DNA from: Kazachstania africana CBS 2517
Taxonomy: Eukaryota; Ascomycota; Saccharomycetes; Saccharomycetales; Saccharomycetaceae
Reading direction: 5' to 3'
Assembly (NCBI RefSeq): GCF_000304475.1
Contig: NC_018949.1
Span: forward strand, 514,119-578,118
DNA: 64,000 nucleotides
Below the pieces are notes generated by a model that saw only the letters and a list, made by a program, of their open reading frames with translations, made no database searches and was not told the origin of the DNA. Positions 38,435 through 48,400 of this stretch are shown in pieces. The position numbers and the translations under genes were made by a program. Within the stretch, counting starts at the first letter, position 1; the number at the start of each line of letters is the position of its first letter.

Positions 38435-39580
38435 ATGACAATCACTTCAAACTTATTTGTTAATCAAAAAGGTTCGACGACTTCCTTGAAACAGCCTAAA
38501 GAGATTGGTTACTACTCAAGAACTCAAAATAATGAGTTTTTAGTTTCTAATGACATTAATCTCAAGTACTACTATCTACCCGATGCTGCATTGGACAATA
38601 ATTTAGATCTCTCCAGTGGGGTAAAGAAATTTAAAGATGTGGAATCTGGGTTTGATGACCCGCACTCTCTCCATGGACTTTTAGAGGTCATGAAATCACA
38701 TGAATCGAGCAAAAGTAAGAAACTCAAAGTTGATATAGTCTCAACAAGAAGTGTCATTACGAAACTAATATCAGCGGCTTTTGATAATGTCAATATTAAT
38801 CCTATAAATATGAGAATTGTTTCTTTTGATGACCAACTGTTTATAAAAGAATTACCTGTTGCTAAATCCAAGGGGACATCGGACTCTTCAGGTATCACAG
38901 TGGATCAATATTCAAAATTTAAATTTCATAGTTTGGCTACTATTTCGCAACCTTTAGCATTGGTATCAAGAGAGACTTTAGAAAAAAGAACCAAGAAGAT
39001 CAGCAATAATGGCGATCAGTTCGTTTCTGCAGTAAGGACAGGTGTTGGTAGTAGTAAATTACTCTTAGGATCTGAAATCGACTGTATATTTGATTTTAAA
39101 ACGGACGGTAAGGACAATCTAAAACACTATACAAAACTAGCATGCACATCTACGATCAATAGTTCATCAGAAACGCTTAAGTTTGAAAACAACATTTTTA
39201 GAACATGGCTGAGTTGCTTTGTTGTTGGTATTCAAAGGGTTATTTATGGTTTTAAAGATAAAAACTCTATTCTAAAGACCGTCGAAGAGTTTGCTACCGA
39301 TGAAATTCCTGTTATTTTAAAACAAAATAACTCAAAAGTCAGCGCAAAATGTTTGGATGCGATAAAGTGGTATGGACTGTTCACTGAATGGCTATTAAAG
39401 ATGATTCCTAGGGATGATACTAAATCTGTTAGGCCTTTTAAACTCATACTAGAAAACAATCATCTGAAGTTGATCGAAATTGAACAAAACGACAGCGAAT
39501 ACAATGGGTTAGTTGAAGGTGAAGCGATATTATCTAATACTTTCAGGGAATGGCGAAACTCTTTTACAGGTAATGAATGA
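38435..39580 (+). CDS. RAI1: RNA pyrophosphohydrolase/decapping quality-control factor Rai1
   Basis: 381 residues, against 387 in S. cerevisiae (YGL246C). DXO/Rai1 family motifs are visible: VDIVSTRSVITKLISAAFD, then LLGSEIDCIFDF with the metal-binding E-x-D, and a later LKLIEIEQND. Rai1 partners with and stabilises the 5'-3' exonuclease Rat1, and removes incomplete caps in the nucleus. Start ATG 38435 gives the family N-terminus. Confidence 0.95.
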   Translation: MTITSNLFVNQKGSTTSLKQPKEIGYYSRTQNNEFLVSNDINLKYYYLPDAALDNNLDLSSGVKKFKDVESGFDDPHSLHGLLEVMKSHESSKSKKLKVDIVSTRSVITKLISAAFDNVNINPINMRIVSFDDQLFIKELPVAKSKGTSDSSGITVDQYSKFKFHSLATISQPLALVSRETLEKRTKKISNNGDQFVSAVRTGVGSSKLLLGSEIDCIFDFKTDGKDNLKHYTKLACTSTINSSSETLKFENNIFRTWLSCFVVGIQRVIYGFKDKNSILKTVEEFATDEIPVILKQNNSKVSAKCLDAIKWYGLFTEWLLKMIPRDDTKSVRPFKLILENNHLKLIEIEQNDSEYNGLVEGEAILSNTFREWRNSFTGNE

Positions 39581-39753
39581 GGGAACCCTGCATATATTCT
39601 ATGATATTTTTACGTGATGACGTCAAAAAAAAATCTCACTTTATTTTAGAAACCTGTATATAATTTCCATTGAATAGTATATATATACTCTGTATAATAA
39701 TAGTAAACCCAACATCAAAGAGCAAAAAAAGAACCCATAAAAATAATCTCGCA

Positions 39754-40854
39754 TTATCTAATGTAACTAATTCCTTCCAATGTCATGGAGAAATTAACAC
39801 CATTCAAAGCAGTTTCCATTGCAGCGTACTTCTTTATCTGATTTAGAATGGTCACTCTGGGGTCCTCTCGAAGATTGAATTTTGAGAACTTTACATGGGT
39901 AATTATTACATCCAATCCTGATAAGCCTGATTTGTATAACTCACTTAAACACTTGATTTCGTGAATGAGAAGTTTCGGTGACAAGTGCCCATAAAGATTA
40001 GTGGGATTGATATTATCTGGACTCGAGCATTCGATCAGGATGGCTTTCAAGGATCCTGCCGGAACATTGTCAACGATATGCTGCCATATTTTAGATATCA
40101 ATTCATCTTGTTCTACATCACCAAAAATTGCTATAGCGTCTTTGTTAAATTCATTTTGTATCACAAATGCGGAACTATAAATTTTAGCTGATGGTCTCGT
40201 TACTCTGTTACCGTGGTGGACTGGAAATGCCGTAATTTTCCAGTTGGGGAAAGTTTTAGACTTGTGAGCCTTCTCTTCCTTCAAATCCTGTATCATTAGA
40301 GGTTCACTACCTTCAAGCATCAAATCAGGCCATATTTCATCGTTGAAAATATGTTCTCTTATAGCCTTAGAAGTGAAAGGCAGACTGTATAGAGTTTTCT
40401 CCTGTTTTGGATCGGCTGAATTTGGATTTGGCTCAAAAAGTAATGGGCTATTCAGTACCATTGCGCCAATGTGATCTAAATGCGGATGAGTTATATAAAA
40501 CTCTTTGATACCTTCATAAATCAGAACAGCGTTGACGTGAACGGGAAGGGAGAGGTCTAGTTGGGATAGGAGGGAATTAGGAAAGCCATATTGATGGGGT
40601 ATATTGGTATCGATAAAATCTTGTAGCAAAATTTCCCCAGATTCTCTAAAAAAATTCTCCCGTACACTTTCATTTATAGCTTGCTTCTTATACTGCATTA
40701 AGAGCCATGCAATTTGATTAATCCCTGCACCGCCATCAATACAAATAGACTCCATAGTGCCCTCTAGACCATATGGTCTAAGCATAAAACATTGCGTCGC
40801 CTGTTCGTAAGGGCCACCTACTGCCCCTAATATTACGATTTCAAAACTTGGCAT
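39754..40854 (-). CDS. PDE1: Low-affinity cAMP phosphodiesterase (class II)
   Basis: 366 residues from ATG 40854, against 369 in S. cerevisiae (YGL248W). The frame extends 13 codons further but only to a GTG. The N-terminal FEIVILGAVGGP aligns with the family start. The class II metallo-beta-lactamase-like metal site is THPHLDHIGA (about 122-131). IYEGIKEFYITHPHLDH and HGNRVTRPSAKIYSSAFVI support the family. It hydrolyses cAMP and helps end glucose- and acid-induced cAMP pulses. BRR6 (YGL247W) is missing between RAI1 and PDE1. Confidence 0.95.
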   Translation of the reverse strand: MPSFEIVILGAVGGPYEQATQCFMLRPYGLEGTMESICIDGGAGINQIAWLLMQYKKQAINESVRENFFRESGEILLQDFIDTNIPHQYGFPNSLLSQLDLSLPVHVNAVLIYEGIKEFYITHPHLDHIGAMVLNSPLLFEPNPNSADPKQEKTLYSLPFTSKAIREHIFNDEIWPDLMLEGSEPLMIQDLKEEKAHKSKTFPNWKITAFPVHHGNRVTRPSAKIYSSAFVIQNEFNKDAIAIFGDVEQDELISKIWQHIVDNVPAGSLKAILIECSSPDNINPTNLYGHLSPKLLIHEIKCLSELYKSGLSGLDVIITHVKFSKFNLREDPRVTILNQIKKYAAMETALNGVNFSMTLEGISYIR

Positions 40855-41115
40855 AACCACGTCCTCTGACTGGAAAAATTTAAAAATTGACACCTACGAT
40901 GGATTACTATTAATATCAATTCTCAAAACTGATAAACTTACTTTACACTTGTACTTCCTATGCATTAAATGCAGATGAGCAAATCTTAATGTTTTTTTCT
41001 TAGAGCAAGTCGCAAAAAGTACTCATCGGCAAACCTCTTTTGCTTGTAAACTCTTGCTTATGCATATGTAGGACAAGATTAAAGTATATATTTACATACA
41101 CTAATAAGAGCTAAT

Positions 41116-41916
41116 CTATACTTTTTGTGTTCCGTAACCTCTGATATCCCTTGCAAACTCCCAGGACATGTTTTCCACTTCTAAATTCTTTTTCATAATG
41201 AGGCCTTGATCCTTATCTAGGATGGCCAAGGAGAACTTTCTGGAAGAACGTGCATCTCTGTAGTAGAGTACTTTCAATGATTCTAAAATAGTCTTTTCCG
41301 CTGTCTCTAAAGTGGTCTTTTCGACGTCAGAATCGTGGTCAATTACACGTCTTAATAGTGGAACGGCTAAATGGGCACCAAAACCTGTTGCTAAAGTTGG
41401 AGAAGAATATGTTACACCTAGTAAATTCACGTATCTTAAGAAAGGCTTACCGTCGTCTTCTAGACCTGCCACAATCAAAGCATTCCATAATGGGTCCATC
41501 TTCGACCTACGGTTGTACATGACGTTAGCTAAATATTCAAAAACATAACTTGGCTGTAGACATTCATTACTGTCAGCTGAAGAGTTATCATAGTTATTTT
41601 CAATTTCTAGTTCATCTAAAAGTTCTTCAATGTGTTGCATATCAGAAATGTCCCCGGATATACCTACTACTGTATTTTGGCCCACAGGTATCAACCTTTC
41701 AATATCAGTGAAACGTAACAAAGACCCATAGGCACCGAGATTGTCAGCAGCAATTATAACACCATTGTTATATTTCATAGCTATGACCGATGTACCAGTG
41801 ACTATAGGTTGTTGTGTATTCATTGAAGGATATGGAGATGCTTCGGCAATACTAGTGTTATATTTCCCGTAAGTTTCATCCGAAGGTCTGCCCCAGCTAA
41901 ATGGATCGTGATTCAT
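41116..41916 (-). CDS. PRE4: 20S proteasome beta-7 subunit Pre4
   Basis: 266 residues, the same length as S. cerevisiae Pre4 (YFR050C). The propeptide spans roughly residues 1-35. The processed core begins near TQQPIVTGTSVIAMKYNNGVIIAADNLGAYGS; there is no catalytic N-terminal Thr, as expected for this inactive beta subunit that supports the caspase-like site. It comes from the sister (YFR) track, inserted between PDE1 and ZIP2. Its upstream region keeps an Rpn4 PACE element. Confidence 0.97.
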   Translation of the reverse strand: MNHDPFSWGRPSDETYGKYNTSIAEASPYPSMNTQQPIVTGTSVIAMKYNNGVIIAADNLGAYGSLLRFTDIERLIPVGQNTVVGISGDISDMQHIEELLDELEIENNYDNSSADSNECLQPSYVFEYLANVMYNRRSKMDPLWNALIVAGLEDDGKPFLRYVNLLGVTYSSPTLATGFGAHLAVPLLRRVIDHDSDVEKTTLETAEKTILESLKVLYYRDARSSRKFSLAILDKDQGLIMKKNLEVENMSWEFARDIRGYGTQKV

Positions 41917-42012
41917 AATGTAATGTGTATATGTTTCTCAATTGATGGAATGATATATAACCGTTTTCAATGGTATCCAGTTCTAACTTCTTCAATTGCG
42001 TTGTTGTTAAAG

Positions 42013-42021
42013 GGTGGCAAA
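42013..42021 (+). promoter_or_regulatory. PACE element (Rpn4 site) upstream of PRE4
   Basis: GGTGGCAAA is an exact match to the proteasome-associated control element. It lies about 97 bp upstream of the PRE4 start codon. Rpn4 drives coordinated proteasome gene expression through this site, usually at this distance. Confidence 0.85.
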
Positions 42022-42090
42022 TTTTTCTTCACTAGTAATGCTTTAAGAGTTTTATTGCGAAAAATAATAATAACGACGGTGACAGGGTGA

Positions 42091-42098
42091 CCGGGTAA
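42091..42098 (-). promoter_or_regulatory. Reb1-type site between PRE4 and ZIP2
   Basis: CCGGGTAA is the reverse complement of TTACCCGG. It lies about 175 bp upstream of PRE4 and 25 bp from the ZIP2 stop. In yeast such a site can both open the PRE4 promoter and roadblock transcripts arriving from ZIP2. Confidence 0.55.
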
Positions 42099-42122
42099 AT
42101 GACAGCGGGAAGAATGACTGCG

Positions 42123-44180
42123 TCACCAATTCAAATGGATGAGTGTTGACAGCCTGGTAAGTTGTGAAGGTGTCAAATAGTCATTCAGGTCACAAGAGTT
42201 TGCAATAATGTGCTTCAATATCTGTGGAATGTCGTACTTTTTCAGTAGCCGCTTAACTAGTAGGATGTTAAGGCCAATGTCACATAATATCTGCTCTTCT
42301 ACGGTAATACTTTCAAAGCTCTCATCCTCATCAAACATTTCAGCAAACCTGACAACTAGCATGGTTATCCAGTTTAGTAGAGCTATATTGTTTCCAGTCG
42401 GTACGAAATGAACTTCGAATTGTGGGAAGTTCAAAAAAAATCGAAGTCTCCAAAACACTTCCTGGTCTACAGTCTCTAGAAGTTCTGAATATTCAACAAG
42501 TATTATGATTGTTTTGAAATTTTTCAAAAGACTTTGTAATTGGTTTTCATAGTATAGCTTGCCCCCGTTGGAAAGTTGGAAAAAGTTGGACAATCTAATT
42601 CTAAAGACACAAGTCTGATAATTCATGATAAAATCACAATCGAAGTCTAGTGATCTTTCCAAGATCTGAATATTTTCATTTTCGGAAAGTAGCAACTGTA
42701 ATAGTTTATAATTAACCTCTAACTTATCCGAGTTAAGGATGAAATATCTGTTTTCCATATTAACCCTCAATCGAGGTGCTTCCAATTTGAATGATGATGT
42801 ATCACACCCATGATTATCTCTAATTTGTGTTGGTTTAGGGGATTCCTGTCTTTTCGAAATCCCGCTTGCCAATAAATTAGCAGAGGTATTATCTCTTGTA
42901 GAAATATACTTTCTTCTCTTCCTCTGAAAATCTAACGTAGATCGCAGGTCATCATCAATAAATGATCTTTTTTGAACAGCTAAGGACATACTAATTTGTT
43001 CAGTTGTTGTTACATTGGGAGAACTGTTGGTGTCATTAAACTCAGTCTCGGGCAACAGCTCGCCAGCTTGAAGGGAGCGTTCAACTTCTGTAATACCCAG
43101 CCTCAAGTTTCCAAATTTTTTTTTATCTAAATCAATTAAATCCAAGGTACTTGAAACTAAATATGGAAATACCAATTTCTTATTTCTGATATTGAACTCA
43201 ACACAAGAAATGCTATCATGTTTATATAAGAAACCGAAAACATTTTGAGATTTTAAATTCTTAAATGGATTCCAGTCTAATGATTTTAAAAGCATCTTAT
43301 CCAGATGCCAACTCTGGCGAACTCGACTCTTAAACGGTAAGTCATGTTTTATGCTACTTTCACCCACAGAAAGTTTATAAAATTCTAATTTACTCACATT
43401 AATGTCGAACAGATTATTGTAGATCGATTCGCTAATGGTTTCTAAGTTTTTATTAGGATCACTGTAGTCATTGTAGTGCCAGTGCCTGAATTCAAACTTT
43501 CGACCTACATTAGACCCACGTTTAACACATATAAGGTCTAATCCAAACTTAGAAAATGACCTGGTTTCTATGAGCTTGAACTGGACAAGGGAATAATTCC
43601 TGTTCTGGAACTGTACACTCTTCGATATCCTCTCATCCAAAAGATTGTTCAACTTCTCGTCTAGATTTGATTCTTTTAAAGGAAATCTAACTTTGTGTGA
43701 TATACCTCGGTCTTTTTTAGTCAGTAAATCATTAAGATGAAACTTCCCATAGCTATCTAGTTTAATCGTAGGTTTATCTGTGATGAAATCGGCCAAGCGA
43801 AATGAAAGATTCTTTTTAATATTTAGCAGATCTTTACAATCTTTACTCAGTTTCACTTTTTCCTTTAGTTCAATTGCTGGCAAAGTATTGTTCTCCTCAT
43901 AAGCTGAATACCAGACCTTATATTGTATTATCCTTCTTCTAAAACTTGATGTATTACTAAAAGCCACGACATCCATCATAAAGTTTTGAAAATTGTTACT
44001 TTGCACAGGCAACGACTCAACCACAACATCCTGCCAATTCTGTTGTCTAGATACCTTAGCCAACAACTTTTGTGCTTTTCTATTCAAACTGAGCTTTTCC
44101 TTAATACATTTGCCATCTACATAGCCGCCCATGGGATCTGACACTTCCACTCCCTCCATTTGCCACAATTCAAAGCTCAT
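42123..44180 (-). CDS. ZIP2: Meiotic crossover protein Zip2 (XPF-like)
   Basis: 685 residues, against 704 in S. cerevisiae (YGL249W). Sequence conservation is low, as usual for this family. The call rests on position between PDE1/PRE4 and RMR1, orientation, size and the C-terminal third (about 470-680), which looks like an XPF-type nuclease-like plus helix-hairpin-helix arrangement: hydrophobic strands such as FKTIIILVEYSELLE and VHFVPTGNNIALLNWIT, then a helical end YLTPSQLTRLSTLI. Zip2 with Spo16 and Zip4 binds branched DNA at synapsis initiation sites and promotes class I crossovers. The active-site residues of XPF nucleases are not apparent, consistent with a structural role. Confidence 0.8.
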   Translation of the reverse strand: MSFELWQMEGVEVSDPMGGYVDGKCIKEKLSLNRKAQKLLAKVSRQQNWQDVVVESLPVQSNNFQNFMMDVVAFSNTSSFRRRIIQYKVWYSAYEENNTLPAIELKEKVKLSKDCKDLLNIKKNLSFRLADFITDKPTIKLDSYGKFHLNDLLTKKDRGISHKVRFPLKESNLDEKLNNLLDERISKSVQFQNRNYSLVQFKLIETRSFSKFGLDLICVKRGSNVGRKFEFRHWHYNDYSDPNKNLETISESIYNNLFDINVSKLEFYKLSVGESSIKHDLPFKSRVRQSWHLDKMLLKSLDWNPFKNLKSQNVFGFLYKHDSISCVEFNIRNKKLVFPYLVSSTLDLIDLDKKKFGNLRLGITEVERSLQAGELLPETEFNDTNSSPNVTTTEQISMSLAVQKRSFIDDDLRSTLDFQRKRRKYISTRDNTSANLLASGISKRQESPKPTQIRDNHGCDTSSFKLEAPRLRVNMENRYFILNSDKLEVNYKLLQLLLSENENIQILERSLDFDCDFIMNYQTCVFRIRLSNFFQLSNGGKLYYENQLQSLLKNFKTIIILVEYSELLETVDQEVFWRLRFFLNFPQFEVHFVPTGNNIALLNWITMLVVRFAEMFDEDESFESITVEEQILCDIGLNILLVKRLLKKYDIPQILKHIIANSCDLNDYLTPSQLTRLSTLIHLNW
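44122..44131 (-). promoter_or_regulatory. URS1-like sequence inside the 5' end of ZIP2
   Basis: TAGCCGCCCA on the + strand differs from the Ume6 URS1 consensus TAGCCGCCGA at one base. It lies 50-59 nt inside the ZIP2 coding region. Ume6 represses early meiotic genes through URS1. The position inside the coding sequence is unusual, and one mismatch in ten leaves a chance origin possible. Confidence 0.35.
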
Positions 44181-44382
44181 AGTGGCCGAACTCTCGAACT
44201 ACACACCAGGACACGTTTTGAAGTTGGTGTATCCTTTGATAGTACCTTCTTTTCCGTCACTTCTTAAGGATAATAAATCAAGCTTTTGATTTTCCATGAC
44301 TTACCGCTTTATATTTGATTAACTCATATAAACCATAATACACAAGTATTTAACTATATATTGAGGAGTAAACCTCCAGTCC

Positions 44383-45222
44383 CTATTTTCCAGCTACGTC
44401 TATTTCTAGTATTTCATCGTCACTTTCAGAATCGATATTACTGATTTTTGATTCTGTGTTCTTGGCCTTAGCGTGCTCGTTTTCATCCAATTCCATCACA
44501 ATTACTTCTGACGCCGTATCATCTAATATGACGGGGTTGTCCTCATTATTAGAGAAAGGTTTAATATTACTGAGTGTGGCCGAACTCTCAGTGAGCTCTA
44601 CAAGAGCATTATAACGCGATACAAATCTTGGCTTTAAAGTAATCGTTGCCTCCAGGCATTCTGGCAGCTCCATTTCATGATTATTCTCTGATCTTTCCTT
44701 TAAGATCTTGAAAATTGTCTGGATATCAGCAAAAGAAATTTGATTATTGTAAATATTGTCTTCATTGATGGTTATGTCCAGCACAGGGATATCCAATAGT
44801 ATCTCTTTACTGTTAAACATCAATTTGTTGTAGTGTCTCTCTAAAAAAGAACGAATTTGTGACATTAGCGTATTACATGGTGTATTAGAAAGCTTGGGGT
44901 CTTCTAGCATTACTGTGTACCCTTCGTCCTCATTACTACCCTCTTTTTCATACTTAAACAACAGGAAACTATCATCTTTATAGTGCACCAGTATCTTTGA
45001 GGTGACTTCCATCAATAATGAAGAAGCTGCATCTCTGATAGCGTCATCATCCACAGCTTCTTCATCAAACGTCTCCTCATATCCGAGTAAATCCTCTTCA
45101 TCAGTATCCTCCTCCACCTGGCCCATAGTGCCTTCATCCTCACTCTCCGTCAGTGAAATCTCCAAGTCCTTCGCCAAAGTCTCCGTAGTTTGACCAGAAT
45201 GGCCTTCTTCACTGGCACTCAT
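44383..45222 (-). CDS. RMR1: RMR1-like protein, reduced meiotic recombination
   Basis: 279 residues, against 241 in S. cerevisiae Rmr1 (YGL250W). No domain is recognised. It is strongly acidic, with Asp/Glu-rich segments near 20-65 and at the C-terminus (SESDDEILEIDVAG). A central region of about 65-200 looks folded (SSLLMEVTSKILVHYKDDSFLLF, then ISFADIQTIFKILKERS). The call rests on synteny between ZIP2 and HFM1 and on orientation. In S. cerevisiae the gene is linked to meiotic gene conversion. It shares a 259-bp divergent promoter with HFM1. Confidence 0.7.
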   Translation of the reverse strand: MSASEEGHSGQTTETLAKDLEISLTESEDEGTMGQVEEDTDEEDLLGYEETFDEEAVDDDAIRDAASSLLMEVTSKILVHYKDDSFLLFKYEKEGSNEDEGYTVMLEDPKLSNTPCNTLMSQIRSFLERHYNKLMFNSKEILLDIPVLDITINEDNIYNNQISFADIQTIFKILKERSENNHEMELPECLEATITLKPRFVSRYNALVELTESSATLSNIKPFSNNEDNPVILDDTASEVIVMELDENEHAKAKNTESKISNIDSESDDEILEIDVAGK

Positions 45223-45481
45223 CGTATCAGAATTAATATATTCGGCTTTGTGGAAGTTCTGTTTATATATGTTGCTTTATACCTTCAGGTCTTTATTTTT
45301 CGGTGTTATAAAGAAAACCCTATTTGAAACTTTTTGATATTGTTTAGACCACTTTTACACTAGTTCAAATAAGAGAGCTCAACAAAAGAACCTGCGTTAA
45401 ATAGATTTCTACGAGTGGATAAGAGATCTTGTACACTCTTCTGATTTTGAACATTGAATCTTATTCTCCCTTTGTCGTAAC

Positions 45482-48400
45482 ATGGGGACTAAGTTTGATG
45501 CCCTCGGCGGCTCCGGGTTTGAAAGTATTTATACAAGATAGCTTCACACCTTTCTATATTATGAGATATATGTGCAATTAACTGACTATGGGATTACTTA
45601 AGGGCATGGAAAACGACCACAAAGGAAAAAGTCGAAAAGAAACGATCAAGACAAGCCTTTCAAGATAAGTCTTTCTCATAACCCTTTGCTAGATGACGAA
45701 TACGGTAGTGATGAATCCTATTCTACCAATACAGACACCTTTTTAAATAGATCTAACTGTTCTGACGATTTTTCTATCGATCAAGATGATACACAGATAA
45801 GTCATGATGTACAATTCAAGAACGACGATTTTATCAATAATAATAGCAAGAGGAGACTTACAATAAAAAAAAAACACGAGTTAACCCCTACCTCGGTATT
45901 ACCAGATTCCTCTCAGAACATTTTCCAATTTACCCATTTCAATAGAATGCAATCTGAATCATTTAAACACATCTACGAATGCGATAATAATTGTGTAATT
46001 TCGTCTCCTACGGGATCAGGAAAGACAGTGCTATTTGAATTAGCCATATTACAGCTACTAAGAATACCACAGGTCATAATAGAGAACTTGAAAATCCTTT
46101 ATATTGCACCAACAAAGTCTTTGTGCTCTGAAATTTTCAATAAATGGAATAATAAATTCATAAACTTCTCTGTTGGGATGCTGACGAGTGACACCTCTTT
46201 TCTTGAAACTGACAAAGTTAAAAAATCAAATATTATAATAACAACGCCTGAAAAATGGGATCTAATGACTAGAAAATGGAAAGATTATAGTCGATTATTC
46301 GAATTGTTCAAACTAATCTTAATTGATGAGATTCATATCTTAGGTGAAAATCGTGGGGCTACATTGGAAGTTGTCATAACTCGAATGAGTCGAATGTGTC
46401 GAAATATAAGGATAATTGCAGTCAGCGCGACTATACCAAACAGTGAAGACATTGGAAAATGGTTAAATTCTCCAAAGGCGTCTTCTTTGGTGTTGAAATT
46501 TGACGATTCTTATAGGCAAGTACAACTTAAAAAATACGTATGTGGATATACACTTAACTGTAAGAATGATTTCCAAAAAGACGTACTTTATAACTCGAAA
46601 TTAATGGATATCATAGAAAAATATGGCAGAGACAAACCAATTTTGGTTTTTTGTCCCACAAGAGCTTCAACAATTTCAACCTCTAAGTATCTATCCCAAA
46701 ATTCGCCTGTTTATGGTACGAAGGGTTCATATTCAAGATATGACGATAAGCTACTCAACGATTGTACGTCCAAGGGAATTGCCTTCCACAATGCAGGATT
46801 GTCTCTAAAAGATAGAACTTTAGTGGAGAATGAATTTATAAATGGTAAAATCAAAATTCTGTGTTCAACCTCTACACTGGCGATAGGAGTTAATTTGCCT
46901 GCATATCTAGTCATAATTAAGGGCACACGCATGTGGAATATTTCAGAAACTAAGGAATACTCAAATTTAGAAATTTTACAGATGGTCGGAAGAGCAGGTA
47001 GACCTCAGTTTGAAAATGAAGGTTGCGCTGTTATTATGACAGATTTTAATATGAAATCAATTTATGAAAATCTAGTGAGTGGTAACGATATACTAGAGAG
47101 CAAATTGCACCTAAATCTCATTGAGCATCTTTGTTCTGAGATATCCTTGGGGACAGTTTCCACGACAGCAAATGCCATAGCTTGGTTGAAAAGCACATTT
47201 TTCTACGTTAGGTTCATGAAAAATAGATCTTCTTATTATCAGTTGAATAGATTTCTGAAACGTGGAGAAGATGCTGAAGCCCAATTAACTTTGTTTTGTC
47301 AATCGTTGCTTGACAATCTTTTAAAAGAACAGTTGATTGAATACAATGAGGCATCATTCAGATGTACTTCATATGGTCATGCTATGGTGCGACATTACAT
47401 ATCATTCGAGACAATGAAAACATTTCTTCATGCCACAGACTATCTAGGCGTAGAAGATGTTCTAAAGTTGTTAGTTACGTCGAAAGAATTTGAGGATATA
47501 AGAATAAGACAAAACGAAAGGAAATTATATAAAGAGATAAATTTATCGCCTTTGATACGATACCCATATTTTACGCAGAATAAACAAAGTCAGATCATTG
47601 ACAAAACTAGTCAAAAAGTTTCATTAATAATTCAATATGAGTTGGGAGGATTAGAGTTTCCATCATTCGATTGGGCATATAAGTTACATCAAACTTTGGT
47701 TCAAGACAAAATGCGGACGTTTAAACATTGCTATAGGTTGCTAAAATGTTTAACTGATATGTTTATTGAAAGAAAAGATGGCCCATCCTTAGAAAGTACA
47801 CTGTATTTATTAAGAAGCGTAAATGGTAATTGCTGGGAAGACTCGGCAGCTGTTCTAAGACAACTAAAAACTATTGGCCTTGTGTCAGTGAGAAAGCTTT
47901 TGAATCATGGAGTTACAACTCTTGAAGATTTGGGAAACTTGATGGAAAATCAAATTGAGTATTATCTAGGTTTAAACACAGGTGCAGGAAACAAGATAAA
48001 AAAAGATGTTTCCTTACTGCCTTTACTAAATATTAGAGGGAAGTTAGATTACTGTTCAATCACCACAGAGAACAGTTTGGACATTACTTTTAAAGTTGAA
48101 GTTAGTGCCTCCTTCAAGTCATCGATATGGCATGGAAACCACTTATCACTACACATCATAATCTTCAGTGATAGCGGGCTGTTAATAGACTTTAGGAGAA
48201 TCCAACTTTCTCAGTTAGAATACCCAAGATCCTTTAAGATTAACTGTGTTATGAAGTCCAAAACGGATAAACTAAAGTTTGCAGTCCACTGTCAAGAAGT
48301 AGCAGGCATAGGAAAAGAGTTTACGTTTACAGTAACTGATCTTCCAACAAACTATGCCTCTATACTTTCAAATAGTGCAGATAATATGACTTCTGCAAAC

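Noticed and set aside
40855..40893. N-terminal extension of PDE1
   Set aside because: It begins with GTG and adds sequence not found in the family; ATG 40854 aligns with the known start.
45588..45665. ATG at 45588 (and 45606) as HFM1 start
   Set aside because: That frame stops after about 26 codons and is not the helicase frame; the upstream spliced start at 45482 restores the conserved N-terminus.
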